Below, piece by piece: positions 1 to 7,840 of a stretch of 64,000 nt of DNA. The translations under genes were made by a program, and so were the position numbers. The stretch spans positions 211,271-275,270 of the forward strand of contig JAKVBI010000005.1 of the NCBI GenBank assembly GCA_022447545.1, given 5' to 3'. The stretch comes from Myxococcota bacterium (GTDB taxonomy: Bacteria; Myxococcota_A; UBA9160; SMWR01). Position 1 is the stretch's first letter. Each line of letters opens with the position of its first letter. The notes under the pieces were generated by a model. The model ran no database searches and was not told the DNA's origin. It was given only the letters and a program-made list of their open reading frames with translations.

Positions 1-223
1 TCAGCGCCGGTCCCCGCGTGTAGGCGGGGAAGATCGCACATCCCAGACGCATGGAAGGTGTCCAGGTCGAGGCGAGGACCAGCGGTGTGAAACCGTCGGT
101 TCCATCGGCTTCCGACGACCAGAGGTCCGTGTACCCGCAGGCGGCGAGTTCCTCGAGACATGCGCGTTGGGCGTGCAGGGGGCCTCCACCCAGGGGGATC
201 GTCATGCCGTAGCGAGCGTTCAC
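1..223 (-). CDS. LLM-class (luciferase-like) oxidoreductase, N-terminal fragment
   Basis: Only the first 74 codons are in the window; the gene runs off the left edge. The GTG start at 223-221 overlaps the stop of the upstream TetR gene by four bases (GTGA) and follows GGAGGACCC, so the pair should be co-translated. The N-terminus reads YGMTIPLGGGPL, then CGYTDLWSSEADGTDGFTPL and LGCAIFPAYTRGPAL. These segments are typical of the F420/FMN-dependent TIM-barrel monooxygenase family. Such enzymes use reduced flavin or F420 to oxidise or reduce small organic substrates. The substrate cannot be told from this fragment. A second LLM-class gene lies at 52778-53824. Confidence 0.72.
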   Translation of the reverse strand, partial: MNARYGMTIPLGGGPLHAQRACLEELAACGYTDLWSSEADGTDGFTPLVLASTWTPSMRLGCAIFPAYTRGPAL

Positions 224-867
224 TGTGGGTCCTCCGGAGCGGATTCTGGTCTCGCTTCGGCGCTCGGGCCCACGATCCGCAGGTTGAGCTTGCGCAGGAA
301 TCGGGTCTGGCGGGCGAGGCTTTCGCTGGACAGGGGATCGCCATCGAAGACCTCGGCGAGTAGGGGAGCCATGGAGAAGTAGCCGATGATGATGTGCAAC
401 CACGCTTCGATCAGGAGCGGGTATTCGTCCTCGGACCAGACGCCCGGCTCCGAGTTCTGGTGGAGGACGCTCAGGGCCTCGTCGATGAGGGGCCTGATCC
501 ACAAACGCGCCAGCCGGACCAGGTGAACACCGCCTGTGGCCGCTTCGTGATGGATCAGGCGTGGCAGATGGGGGGTGCGGCCGAGATGCTCCATCAGAGC
601 CTGGATCACCTGGTCTCCCACCGTCGTAGCACCCGCCGGATCGACTCCCTGAAGAACGGCCAGGAGCGGGCGCACACCCCGCTCGAGTACCGCTTCGTAG
701 AGCGCCAGTTTGCTGGGGAAGTGGTTGTAGAGGCTCGCCGGGTTCAGGTTGACCTGGGTGGCGATGTCGCGCACGGCGGTTCCCGCGAGACCTCGTTCGG
801 CGAACAGCAATTCCGCAGCATCGAGAATGCGTTCGCGCGTGCTGGACGCTGCAGCCGGGGCACTCAT
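220..867 (-). CDS. TetR/AcrR family transcriptional regulator
   Basis: 215 aa, usual length for TetR repressors. Residues 10-53 hold the N-terminal DNA-binding domain: RERILDAAELLFAERG followed by the helix-turn-helix AVRDIATQVNLNPASLYNHF at about 31-50. The rest is the all-helical ligand-binding and dimerisation region, ending in a variable tail. The ATG is preceded by GAGGGAAA. It overlaps the LLM-class oxidoreductase downstream by four bases and probably controls that enzyme in response to the enzyme's substrate or an acyl-CoA. The ligand is unknown. I see no clear operator in the short gap upstream (868-969). Confidence 0.9.
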   Translation of the reverse strand: MSAPAAASSTRERILDAAELLFAERGLAGTAVRDIATQVNLNPASLYNHFPSKLALYEAVLERGVRPLLAVLQGVDPAGATTVGDQVIQALMEHLGRTPHLPRLIHHEAATGGVHLVRLARLWIRPLIDEALSVLHQNSEPGVWSEDEYPLLIEAWLHIIIGYFSMAPLLAEVFDGDPLSSESLARQTRFLRKLNLRIVGPSAEARPESAPEDPQ

Positions 868-969
868 TCCATTTCCCTCACGTCGCCACTCTCGTGGGTA
901 TGCGGGCTCGGGTCGTCACCTCGATGGGAGGCGTTGAACTGCACACTCGCAGCTTCGAGATTCCACCTG

Positions 970-1710
970 CTATTTCCAGCCCTCGGTTGCGCCCTTGATC
1001 ATCGCGAAGGGGCCCACTGGCCAATTGAAGCAGTCTACCATGAGTTGGTTCACCTCCTCGTGGGTCGCGATGCCCTCGTCAACCACTCGAGAGGCTTCCC
1101 TCAACATTGCACCGTAGACTCGGTTGGCCACGAAACCCCAGGATGTGGAAGTGTCCTTGACGACGATGGGGTTCTTGCCGCAGGCCGCTGCCACCTCGGT
1201 TACGAGTTCGACTGCGGCTTCGCTGGTCTGTGGACCTCGAACGATCTCCGCGAAACGCATGACCGGAGGTGGCGACGCCCAGTGCCAGCCGATGACGCGC
1301 TCGGGACGATCCGTCGCAGCGGCGATGGCTGCGATCGAGTAGCCCGACGTGTTGGAGGCCAGGATCGTATTCTCGGGTGCCCTCTGGTCGAGGTCGCGGA
1401 ACACCCGGATCTTCAGGGCGAGATCCTCGGGCACGCACTCAACCACCAGGTCCGCGGCGACGGCGCGGTCGAGGTCCGTGGTGAATGACAGGTGTTCAAG
1501 GGCAGAGGCCGCCTTCTCTTCGCTCAGTTTGCCTCGCGCCACGGCGCGCTCGAAACCGTAGCGACCGCTACGGACGGCTTCGTTGGCCTGAGACACCGCT
1601 TCCTCAGAGACGTCGTATCCGATTGTCTCATAGCCCGCGGTCGCCAGAGATTGTGCGATTCCGCTTCCCATCACGCCCGCACCCACGACACCGATTCGGA
1701 GATCCGCCAT
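970..1710 (-). CDS. 3-hydroxyacyl-CoA dehydrogenase family protein, short form
   Basis: 246 aa. The start is ATG at 1710, preceded by AGGAGGAGCAGG; an upstream in-frame ATG would add a residue-poor leader and is not used. An N-terminal Rossmann domain carries GAGVMG at residues 10-15. The catalytic set of the family is visible: Ser in SNTSGYSIAAIA, His in IGWHWASPPPVM and Glu in FAEIVRG. The second domain begins with WGFVANRVYGAMLREA and reaches NWPVGPFAMI, then the protein ends within ten residues. Family members normally continue 40-60 residues further, so the helical C-domain is short. It would oxidise a 3-hydroxyacyl-CoA, or a related hydroxy acid, with NAD. Transcribed alone. Confidence 0.85.
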   Translation of the reverse strand: MADLRIGVVGAGVMGSGIAQSLATAGYETIGYDVSEEAVSQANEAVRSGRYGFERAVARGKLSEEKAASALEHLSFTTDLDRAVAADLVVECVPEDLALKIRVFRDLDQRAPENTILASNTSGYSIAAIAAATDRPERVIGWHWASPPPVMRFAEIVRGPQTSEAAVELVTEVAAACGKNPIVVKDTSTSWGFVANRVYGAMLREASRVVDEGIATHEEVNQLMVDCFNWPVGPFAMIKGATEGWK

Positions 1711-1824
1711 CCTGCTCCTCCTGAGTTCGTCCGGCTCTAAGCCGCCGCACACTCTACCGCGGATGGCTGCGGCAGGTGCGTGAACGCGGATCATGAGTCA
1801 CCCTTGGGTCGTAGGAGGCCCTCC

Positions 1825-2037
1825 ATGACGATTTCAATCACGTATTGCACGGCTTGAAACTTCCTTCCCCAGGCCACCAGTTTGGCGGCCGCAATTCGGG
1901 AGGAGCGAGGGCTCGAAGCGGAACTCGTCGAAGGCGGCGGCGGTGTCTTCGATGTTTTCGTCGATGGAACGCGCATCTACTCCAAGCAACAGACCGGGCG
2001 GTTTCCCGATGCCGCCGAGATCCTCGAGCAACTCTAG
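1825..2037 (+). CDS. selW: SelW/Rdx-family selenoprotein with UGA-encoded selenocysteine
   Basis: 70 codons read through an in-frame TGA at 1855-1857 (residue 11). AGGAGG at 1813-1818 precedes the ATG by six bases. With TGA as Sec the N-terminus is MTISITYCTAUNFLPQATSL, giving the CxxU redox motif at residues 8-11. After it come GGGGVFDVFVDGTRIYSKQ and TGRFPDAAEILEQL, the classic Rdx C-terminus. The downstream half matches the family in the same frame as the start, so the TGA sits exactly at the redox Cys position. The family has a thioredoxin-like fold and a presumed thiol/selenol redox role. A candidate bacterial SECIS hairpin follows the TGA. The gene stands alone between a divergent 3-hydroxyacyl-CoA dehydrogenase and a convergent gene. 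Standard callers would miss it. Confidence 0.9.
1872..1890 (+). promoter_or_regulatory. Candidate bacterial SECIS element inside selW
   Basis: A hairpin begins 15 nt after the Sec TGA (1855-1857). GGCC (1872-1875) pairs with GGCC (1887-1890), A1876 and C1886 form one mismatch, CC (1877-1878) pairs with GG (1884-1885), and the apical loop is AGTTT (1879-1883). The loop lies 22-26 nt past the UGA and has G in its second position followed by U. This agrees with the known bacterial SECIS consensus (UGA-to-loop distance roughly 16-37 nt, G in the first two loop bases), which SelB recognises. Confidence 0.6.
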
Positions 2038-2080
2038 GCTGGCGCCGAGACGAACCCGGGGTCGCTTCGCGGAGTTTGGC

Positions 2081-3283
2081 CTACTGAGGTGACCAGTCCT
2101 TCAGCATTGCGAGTAGGGTCGACCGATCGTTGCACGAGGGGTCTCGAGTCACGCATTCGTGCAGGTAGCGCAGAGCCCTGCCCACATCAGGCCCCGGTGA
2201 TAGGTTCAGGGTCTGCATGATCGTGGCTCCGTCGACGGCCAGCTTGTCGCTGTGCTGCTCGCGTTCCAGCTCCGAGCGTACGTGTTCGAGGGTCTGGGTC
2301 AGAGCTTCCCAGGCCTCGACATCGGAACGCTTGTTCGCGCTGTCTTCCCGGACGTCGAGTTCCGCTTGGCGCAGGGCCATCAGGGCTCGGATGTCGTCCT
2401 CGGAATTGCGCCTCAGTAGACGGGCGAGAGGGGAGAAACGTTCGAGGGGGATTCCGGCACCCAGTGGGTGGAGTTGAAGCAGGCGCGTGACGCGTTGAGC
2501 GATCGGCTTTGATACGCGCATGCGCCGGAGGCAACGCGCAGCGTTGGCGTTGCGGAGCCAACCCGCCAGGCGCAGCTCGAGGTCGGCGGGCAGCGCGGCC
2601 ACCACCGCAGCTGCATCATCCTGGACGCCCGGCGCCAATTTTTGCTCGATGCCCACGCTGCGCAGGAGGGTCAAACCCTCGCGTGCGCGATCTGCGAGAA
2701 GTAGGCGGACCATCTCGTGGCGGACCCGCTCGGGGATGGCTTCGCGAAGCCCTCGGCCCGAAGCGGGGAGGGCGTCGCGTAGAGGGGGGTCCAGCGACAG
2801 CCCGTGGGTGGCCGCCAGGCGCACGGCCCGCAGGCCTCTCACGGCGTCGCGCTCGAGACATTCCGTGGGACTCGCAACCGACCGCAACCGACGGGCTTCG
2901 AGATCTTCCAAGCCGTTGGCCGGGTCGATCCAATCGTCGGAAGCGAGGTCGTAGGCGATGGCGTGGAGGGTGAAGTCCTTGAGGGCGAGGGCTGCGAGTG
3001 GGTCCTCAACGCTCACGACATCTACCGGGCCTGCCGCAGTGGGCACGGCGAAGGTGTCCCGTCGAATGGGCACCGCCGATGCGATCTGCTCTGTGATCTC
3101 GCCCGGGGGCCTCGTCGTGAGGAGTTCGTATTGATCGGGCGGGTCTCCATGGAGCCATCTCGTGATGCAGATTCCCGACAGCCAGGTCCGGGTTGAGCCT
3201 CCGCCCAGGGATTCGGCCACCGCGCGGACCGGTGCCGGAATTACCTGGGCCAGGTTTCGCACGTCCGGCTGGGATCGGGCCAT
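2081..3283 (-). CDS. CCA-adding enzyme/poly(A) polymerase family protein with degenerate active site
   Basis: 400 aa, the normal size for a class II tRNA nucleotidyltransferase. The layout is an N-terminal head domain (about 1-130), an RNA-binding neck (KDFTLHAIAYD, then RDAVRGLRAVRLAATHG) and a helical C-terminal part ending GPDVGRALRYLHECV. The residues that define catalysis are altered. The GGxVRD motif is SGICITR, the DxD metal motif before LAT is QYE in DQYELLTTRPP, and RRDFT is LKDFT. It may therefore be a catalytically inactive paralogue or have a changed reaction. It follows lutC by about 40 bases on the same strand and may be transcribed with it. Confidence 0.8.
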   Translation of the reverse strand: MARSQPDVRNLAQVIPAPVRAVAESLGGGSTRTWLSGICITRWLHGDPPDQYELLTTRPPGEITEQIASAVPIRRDTFAVPTAAGPVDVVSVEDPLAALALKDFTLHAIAYDLASDDWIDPANGLEDLEARRLRSVASPTECLERDAVRGLRAVRLAATHGLSLDPPLRDALPASGRGLREAIPERVRHEMVRLLLADRAREGLTLLRSVGIEQKLAPGVQDDAAAVVAALPADLELRLAGWLRNANAARCLRRMRVSKPIAQRVTRLLQLHPLGAGIPLERFSPLARLLRRNSEDDIRALMALRQAELDVREDSANKRSDVEAWEALTQTLEHVRSELEREQHSDKLAVDGATIMQTLNLSPGPDVGRALRYLHECVTRDPSCNDRSTLLAMLKDWSPQ

Positions 3284-3325
3284 GGTGGCAGTGTAACGGG
3301 GCGGACCGGGAACGAACGGGCTTCC

Positions 3326-3952
3326 TCAGCCCGAGGTGGGTTCGCCCACCAACAGGACGCACAGGGACCGCGCGCCGTGGGCACCGATCACCAGAGCCTG
3401 CTCGATGTCGGCGGTCTTCGATGGGCCCGTCACGAAGGTCCCAAACCCCGGAGTCTCGAAGTGTAGGCGCTGGTAGGCCTGGTGGAGGTCGTCCACCAGG
3501 TCGCTGGCGTGGAGGACGATCCCCAGATGCTGGGTGAGGAAGGGGAGCGCCCGGTCCGGGAGCCTGCCGGCATCGAGCCAGACCGAGCCGTTCTCCGCCA
3601 CGCCGAGGCTTCCAGCCACCAGCGCGAAATCGACGTGGGCCAGTTCTCGGGGGCCGGCGACGTTCGCGAGATCCACGTTGGCCCGCGTCGCGGCCCCTTC
3701 AATGCTGGAAGCGATGGACTGGGCGGTCGCGTAGGAGGAAACGGCGGTCAGGTGATCTTCGAGGTCGTCGCCTGTCGGCACTTGCACCAGGGTCCCCGCT
3801 GCGGACTCGAGCGCTTGGGCGAAGCGAGTCACCCGCTCGGCGGGGTCCAGGCGCATATCGTCCGGAGGGTTCCAGGGTGCCGGCAGTGCCAGGTCGGGTG
3901 TGGGTTGCGAGCGAAGCGCCCGAAGAATGGTGTCGCGGCTAGCGTCGCTCAC
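3326..3952 (-). CDS. lutC: LutC-type LUD domain protein, lactate utilisation
   Basis: 208 aa. The start is GTG at 3952 (VSDASRDTILRAL), overlapping the end of lutB by 14 bases. The LUD fold is recognisable from the central ADIEQALVIGAHG region, preceded by VAENGSVWLDAG and the conserved QHLGIVL strand. LutC is the third subunit of the iron-sulfur lactate dehydrogenase LutABC, which oxidises L-lactate to pyruvate. The subunit's own biochemical role is poorly known. The order lutA-lutB-lutC on one strand with overlapping ends supports the call strongly. Confidence 0.9.
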   Translation of the reverse strand: MSDASRDTILRALRSQPTPDLALPAPWNPPDDMRLDPAERVTRFAQALESAAGTLVQVPTGDDLEDHLTAVSSYATAQSIASSIEGAATRANVDLANVAGPRELAHVDFALVAGSLGVAENGSVWLDAGRLPDRALPFLTQHLGIVLHASDLVDDLHQAYQRLHFETPGFGTFVTGPSKTADIEQALVIGAHGARSLCVLLVGEPTSG

Positions 3953-5312
3953 GGTGCTCTCCAGCCGCGTAGGCGTCGCGAAAACTCTGCTTCGGAATCT
4001 CGGGCAGTTCGCGCTGGCGCCCCCACGCGTTGGCGCGGTGGTAGAGGATGCCCCGTGGCAGGCGCCGCAGGAACCAGCGCCCCAACCCCGCGAGGGCCCG
4101 GAAGCGACGGACGTTGAGCAGGCTGCGGGCGAATCCCGCGTAGGCGAGGCGTTCGAGTCTTGATCGCGGTGCGATCTCCGTAAGGCGGCCCCGCCAGGCG
4201 AGGAGTTGATGGTGGAGGGGGATCTTGACGGGGCAGACGTCGCTGCAGGATCCGCACAGACTGCAGGCGTGGGGAAGACTCGCGTGGGCTTCCGGGTCGC
4301 GGGACGGGGACAGCACGGAGCCGATGGGCCCGGGGACCGGGGTCTGATAGCTGTACCCGCCACTGCGCCGGAACACCGGGCAGGTGTTCAGGCACGCCCC
4401 GCAGCGAATGCATGACAGGGCGTCACGGAGGGTCTCGTCCGCGCGCAATTGGGTGCGACCATTGTCGACCAGCACGATGTGTAACTCGCCATCCGGCCGC
4501 GGGCCGTGGAAGTGGGAGGTGTAGACACTCATGGCCTGGCCCGTGGCCGAGCGGGCCAGCAGTCGGAGGAACACACCGAGATCCGCGGAGCGTGGGATGA
4601 TCTTCTCGATTCCCAGGGACGCGATGTGCAGGGGCGGAATCGATGTCCCAAGGTCCGCATTGCCCTCGTTGGTGACGATCACGAGCCCCCCGGTTTCAGC
4701 GATGGCGAAATTGGCGCCCGTAAGCCCTGCGTCGGCTTCAAGGAACTTGTTTCGCAGGTGCGCGCGTGCGGCTTGGGTCAGGCGCGTGGGGTCCTCGAGT
4801 CCAGGTTCGGTGCCAAGCTTTTCGTGGAACAGTTGGCCGATCTCGCCTCGCTTGAGGTGAATGGCCGGAAAAATGATGTGGCTCGGGGGTTCCGAGCGGA
4901 ACTGGACGATTCGCTCCCCGAGGTCGGTGTCTGTCACCTCGATACCATGCCGCTCGAGGTGCGGGTTGAGTTGACATTCCTCGGTGAGCATGGACTTGCT
5001 TTTGACGACCCTGCGCACGTCTCGTTCCCTGAGCAGCTCCAAGACGATCTCGTTGTGTTCTTCCGCATCCCGTGCCCAGTGGACGTGAGCACCCAGGCGC
5101 TGGGCGTTTTGTTCGAATCGTTCGAGGTGATCGGCAAGGTGCGCGACCGTATGGCGTTTGATGGCAGCGGCGGCTTCTCGGAGTGGTTCCCACTCCGGAA
5201 TCCGCCGAGCGGCCGTGTCCCGTTTTTCGCGCACGTACCAGAGTGCGTCGTCGTGCCAGCGGGCCCTCTCCGTGTGGGCCACGAACTCAGCTGCGTGTCG
5301 TGCGTGGGTCAC
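3939..5312 (-). CDS. lutB: LutB-type iron-sulfur protein, lactate utilisation
   Basis: 457 aa from the GTG at 5312, which overlaps the lutA stop by four bases (GTGA). An upstream reading-frame extension is out of family and not used. The N-terminal two thirds form a LUD domain (CQLNPHLERHGIEVTDTDLGE, AIAETGGLVIVTNEGNADL). The C-terminal third holds two four-cysteine clusters, CIRCGACLNTCPVF and CSLCGSCSDVCPVKIP, each expected to bind [4Fe-4S]. Function: electron-transfer subunit of the LutABC lactate oxidation complex in the cytoplasm or at the membrane. Length and gene order match the family. Confidence 0.93.
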   Translation of the reverse strand: MTHARHAAEFVAHTERARWHDDALWYVREKRDTAARRIPEWEPLREAAAAIKRHTVAHLADHLERFEQNAQRLGAHVHWARDAEEHNEIVLELLRERDVRRVVKSKSMLTEECQLNPHLERHGIEVTDTDLGERIVQFRSEPPSHIIFPAIHLKRGEIGQLFHEKLGTEPGLEDPTRLTQAARAHLRNKFLEADAGLTGANFAIAETGGLVIVTNEGNADLGTSIPPLHIASLGIEKIIPRSADLGVFLRLLARSATGQAMSVYTSHFHGPRPDGELHIVLVDNGRTQLRADETLRDALSCIRCGACLNTCPVFRRSGGYSYQTPVPGPIGSVLSPSRDPEAHASLPHACSLCGSCSDVCPVKIPLHHQLLAWRGRLTEIAPRSRLERLAYAGFARSLLNVRRFRALAGLGRWFLRRLPRGILYHRANAWGRQRELPEIPKQSFRDAYAAGEHRERR

Positions 5313-6076
5313 GCGGTTTCCTGGACCGACGCCAGGATCTCGGCGATGTGCATCACTCTGGGGCCGTTTTTCCGCCGCCGCAGGAGTCCATTGAGATGCA
5401 TGAGGCAGGACGCGTCCAGGGACGTGATGATTTCGGCGCCGGCGTGTTCGTGGTCCTCGATCCGGTCGAGGCCCATCCGGACGGAAACGGCCTCTTCTTT
5501 GATTGCGAAACTGCCGCCAAAGCCACAGCACTCGTCGGGTCGTGTCAGGTCACATAATTCGAGGCCTTCGATGGAGTCGAGCAGTCGGCGCGCCTTGTCG
5601 TGGTGTTGTTCTGTGGGAACGACCCGCTCGGATCCGGTGGCCATGCGCAGCTCGCGCAGTCCGTGGCAGGCGTGGTGCAAACCCACCCGATGGGGGAAGC
5701 ATCCTGTGAGCCCGGAGGTGTCGAGGATGTCGACCACGTCCGTGAGGAACTCGCACAACTCGTAGGTGCGCGTTGCGGTCCGGGTCAGGGCTTCACTGGG
5801 TCCCAGCCAATCGCGGTAGTGATGACGCACCGTGGCTACACAGCTGCCCGACGGGGCCACGATGGCGTCGTAGGGCTCGAAGACTTCGAGGAACCTCTCG
5901 GCAACGGGTCGGGCCTCTCGAGGGAAACCTGCGTTGGCCACCGGCTGGCCACAACAGGTCTGCGCGGATGGAAATTCCACGTCCAGACCACATCCCTCGA
6001 GGACCCGAAGCGTCGCAAAACCTACACGCGGGTAGAGTTGGTCGATGTAACAGGGAACGAACAGTCCGACCCGCAT
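5309..6076 (-). CDS. lutA: LutA-type (Fe-S)-binding protein, lactate utilisation
   Basis: 255 aa. It carries two CCG domains of the heterodisulfide-reductase/GlpC type, seen as SAQTCCGQPVANAGF near residues 38-52 and DECCGFGGSFAIKEE near 180-194. The start MRVGLFVPCYIDQLYP is typical for LutA. With LutB and LutC it forms the non-flavin L-lactate dehydrogenase. The start lies only 11 bases after the peroxiredoxin gene, so the four genes are probably one transcript. No LldR-like or GntR regulator lies next to the operon. Confidence 0.93.
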   Translation of the reverse strand: MRVGLFVPCYIDQLYPRVGFATLRVLEGCGLDVEFPSAQTCCGQPVANAGFPREARPVAERFLEVFEPYDAIVAPSGSCVATVRHHYRDWLGPSEALTRTATRTYELCEFLTDVVDILDTSGLTGCFPHRVGLHHACHGLRELRMATGSERVVPTEQHHDKARRLLDSIEGLELCDLTRPDECCGFGGSFAIKEEAVSVRMGLDRIEDHEHAGAEIITSLDASCLMHLNGLLRRRKNGPRVMHIAEILASVQETA

Positions 6077-6087
6077 GAGGTGCTTTC

Positions 6088-6561
6088 TCAGAGCTTCGCG
6101 AGAATGGATTCCGCTTTGCTGACTTCGAATTTTGAGGGCGCCTCCACGGCCAGGGTCGTGACGACGCCGTCGTCGACGATGGCTGCGTAGCGTTGGGAGC
6201 GGACCCCAAAGCCGATTCCCGATCCGTCGAAGTCGAGGCCCAGTGCCCGGGCGAATTCGGCGTTGCCATCGGCGATCATCGTGACCTTGTCTCCTGTGCC
6301 CTGGGCTTCGCCCCAGGCCTTCATCACGAAGGCGTCGTTGACCGAGGTGCAGATGATGCTGTCGACACCCTTGGCCTTGATCTCATCCGCGCTGGCGACG
6401 AAACCCGGCAGGTGCTCGTTGGAGCAGGTCGGCGTGAAGGCACCGGGAACCGCAAACACGACGACCTTCTTGCCCGAAAACAATTCGTCGGTCGTGACGT
6501 CCTGCATGTTCACGTCCTTGACGGTGACATTGGGGATCTTCGCTCCTTCTTGGATGGTCAT
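6088..6561 (-). CDS. Peroxiredoxin of the Prx5 type
   Basis: 157 aa. The Prx5 signature is clear: VVFAVPGAFTPTCSNEHLPGF, with peroxidatic Cys46 in PTCS. The conserved ICTSVNDAFVMKAWGE follows, and the C-terminus is SKAESILAKL. It reduces hydrogen or organic peroxides in the cytoplasm using thioredoxin or glutaredoxin. The codon at position 46 is a normal Cys codon, not TGA. It is the first gene of the run into lutABC. This pairing would let peroxide detoxification follow lactate oxidation, but that is inference from position only. Confidence 0.95.
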   Translation of the reverse strand: MTIQEGAKIPNVTVKDVNMQDVTTDELFSGKKVVVFAVPGAFTPTCSNEHLPGFVASADEIKAKGVDSIICTSVNDAFVMKAWGEAQGTGDKVTMIADGNAEFARALGLDFDGSGIGFGVRSQRYAAIVDDGVVTTLAVEAPSKFEVSKAESILAKL

Positions 6562-6920
6562 GGGAATCCTTTCTTTCGTCTGCTCGCGGAGTCTCTCCTG
6601 CCGCAGATCAGAGGGGATGGTTCGGTCGTGTGAAACTGCCGCGTTGGGCGGCGGCGCTTGTCGAGTGACACGTTAGGCGAAGAGCATACAGGAAGTGTTC
6701 GAAGCACCGGCCTCAATCCCGCACTCGGAAGCACCACTTCGGAGATCTCGGCAGCGCCTGGCGACGGCCCAGGAGATCCCGGAAACCGGGAAGGAGGGGC
6801 GAGGGGCTGGGTGCGAAGCTCAGGGGGGGTGGTTGGGGTGGCGGCTTTTCGGCGTGCGATGCTGCGGCTCCGGGCTCGATCTGCTGGCCCGCCCCGGACC
6901 CTCGGGCGATCTTGCGACCC
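6562..6920. other. Intergenic stretch without a recognised gene
   Basis: About 360 bases between the divergent-side start of the peroxiredoxin gene and the 3' end of the DUF6502 gene. The part next to 6561 should hold the promoter of the peroxiredoxin-lut operon on the minus strand. I see no credible coding frame, no clear consensus promoter and no strong terminator hairpin. Confidence 0.5.
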
Positions 6921-7784
6921 TCAGTCGACCTTCTCCCGGTCCGAGGTGTCTTCCTTGGCTTCCGACTCGTAGAAGAACACACCGAAGTTGACGCGTCGGC
7001 CGTGCTCTCTTTCGGCCGCCGATTCCAGGATCGAGCGGGCCCTGGCGTTCACGCGTGCCAGAGCATCTTCGCCCGTCGTGCGGATCCATTCTCGCAGTGA
7101 CTCCAGGGATTCTGCGGGAAGTGAGTCGTAGTGGACGCTGCGCTCGAGGAAGCTGGGTTCATCGGACATCAGGTTCTCGGAGGCTGCAGAGAGATGATCG
7201 GCCACGTTCCGACCCAGGAAGAAGGCCTTTTCTTCGAACCCGCGTGCAGGGACGAAAGCGGCTCGCTGCAGGTGCACACGGTCTTCGTCGTCCAGTTGAA
7301 CCACGCCGAGGCGGATCCACTCGTCGAGGACCGAACGCGGGTGGATGTCGCGGCTGGTCGAGGCCACGAGTTCCTCGAAAGACGCCTCGTCGTCGTTCTC
7401 GGAAATTCTGGCCAAGGGCCGCGGAGCCCCGGTTTCGTCCAGCCACCGGGGCTCAGTGGTCCAGAGGGTCACGATTTGTGATCCCATCGAGATGCTGGTG
7501 GGAGCGCCTTTCGGGCGCCTGGATGCCTCCTGCCGTTGCCGATTGACTTCGCGCCGGTGGATACCCGTCAACAGGCTCAGGCGACTGGTGGTGACGCGCT
7601 TGTCCTCGAGTTTGAAGTCTTCGGCAGCTACCTCGACGAACAGTTGCTTCAGCACCGTGGCGAGAACCGGATAGCTGACTCGGTTTTCCAGGAGCAGGCG
7701 CACCAGGGGCCGGAGCAGCCGCTCCAAGGCCGCCATCAACGCCGCGGAGGGTTCGAGGGGTTGCGCCGTCTGCGATTGTTCCAT
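6921..7784 (-). CDS. DUF6502-like protein of unknown function
   Basis: 287 aa, cytoplasmic, no signal peptide. The N-terminal third contains a helix-turn-helix-like stretch: SYPVLATVLKQLFVEVA then RVTTSRLSLLTGIHRREV and a basic segment RQRQEASRR. The middle has SIVTLWTTEPRWLDETGAPRPL-like family features followed by FEELVASTSRDIHPRSVLDEW. The pattern matches the DUF6502 family, whose role is unknown; the N-terminal half suggests DNA binding. The tail after about residue 260 is acidic and variable. It stands alone on the minus strand between the peroxiredoxin and the outer-membrane protein genes. Confidence 0.7.
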   Translation of the reverse strand: MEQSQTAQPLEPSAALMAALERLLRPLVRLLLENRVSYPVLATVLKQLFVEVAAEDFKLEDKRVTTSRLSLLTGIHRREVNRQRQEASRRPKGAPTSISMGSQIVTLWTTEPRWLDETGAPRPLARISENDDEASFEELVASTSRDIHPRSVLDEWIRLGVVQLDDEDRVHLQRAAFVPARGFEEKAFFLGRNVADHLSAASENLMSDEPSFLERSVHYDSLPAESLESLREWIRTTGEDALARVNARARSILESAAEREHGRRVNFGVFFYESEAKEDTSDREKVD

Positions 7785-7840
7785 GTGGATCCTGGACCTC
7801 CCGAACGTGTGACGAGGGGGTAGGTGTGTGCGTTGGCGGG

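Noticed and set aside
394-1488. Long plus-strand open frame opposite the TetR and dehydrogenase genes
   Set aside because: It is antisense to two genes with clear families and has no motif or ribosome-binding site of its own.
1845-2087. Plus-strand Arg-rich open frame across the selW locus
   Set aside because: It is out of frame with the conserved SelW sequence; the true frame crosses the TGA.
6088-6561. Second selenoprotein in the peroxiredoxin
   Set aside because: The peroxidatic residue is an ordinary Cys codon in PTCS; no in-frame TGA.
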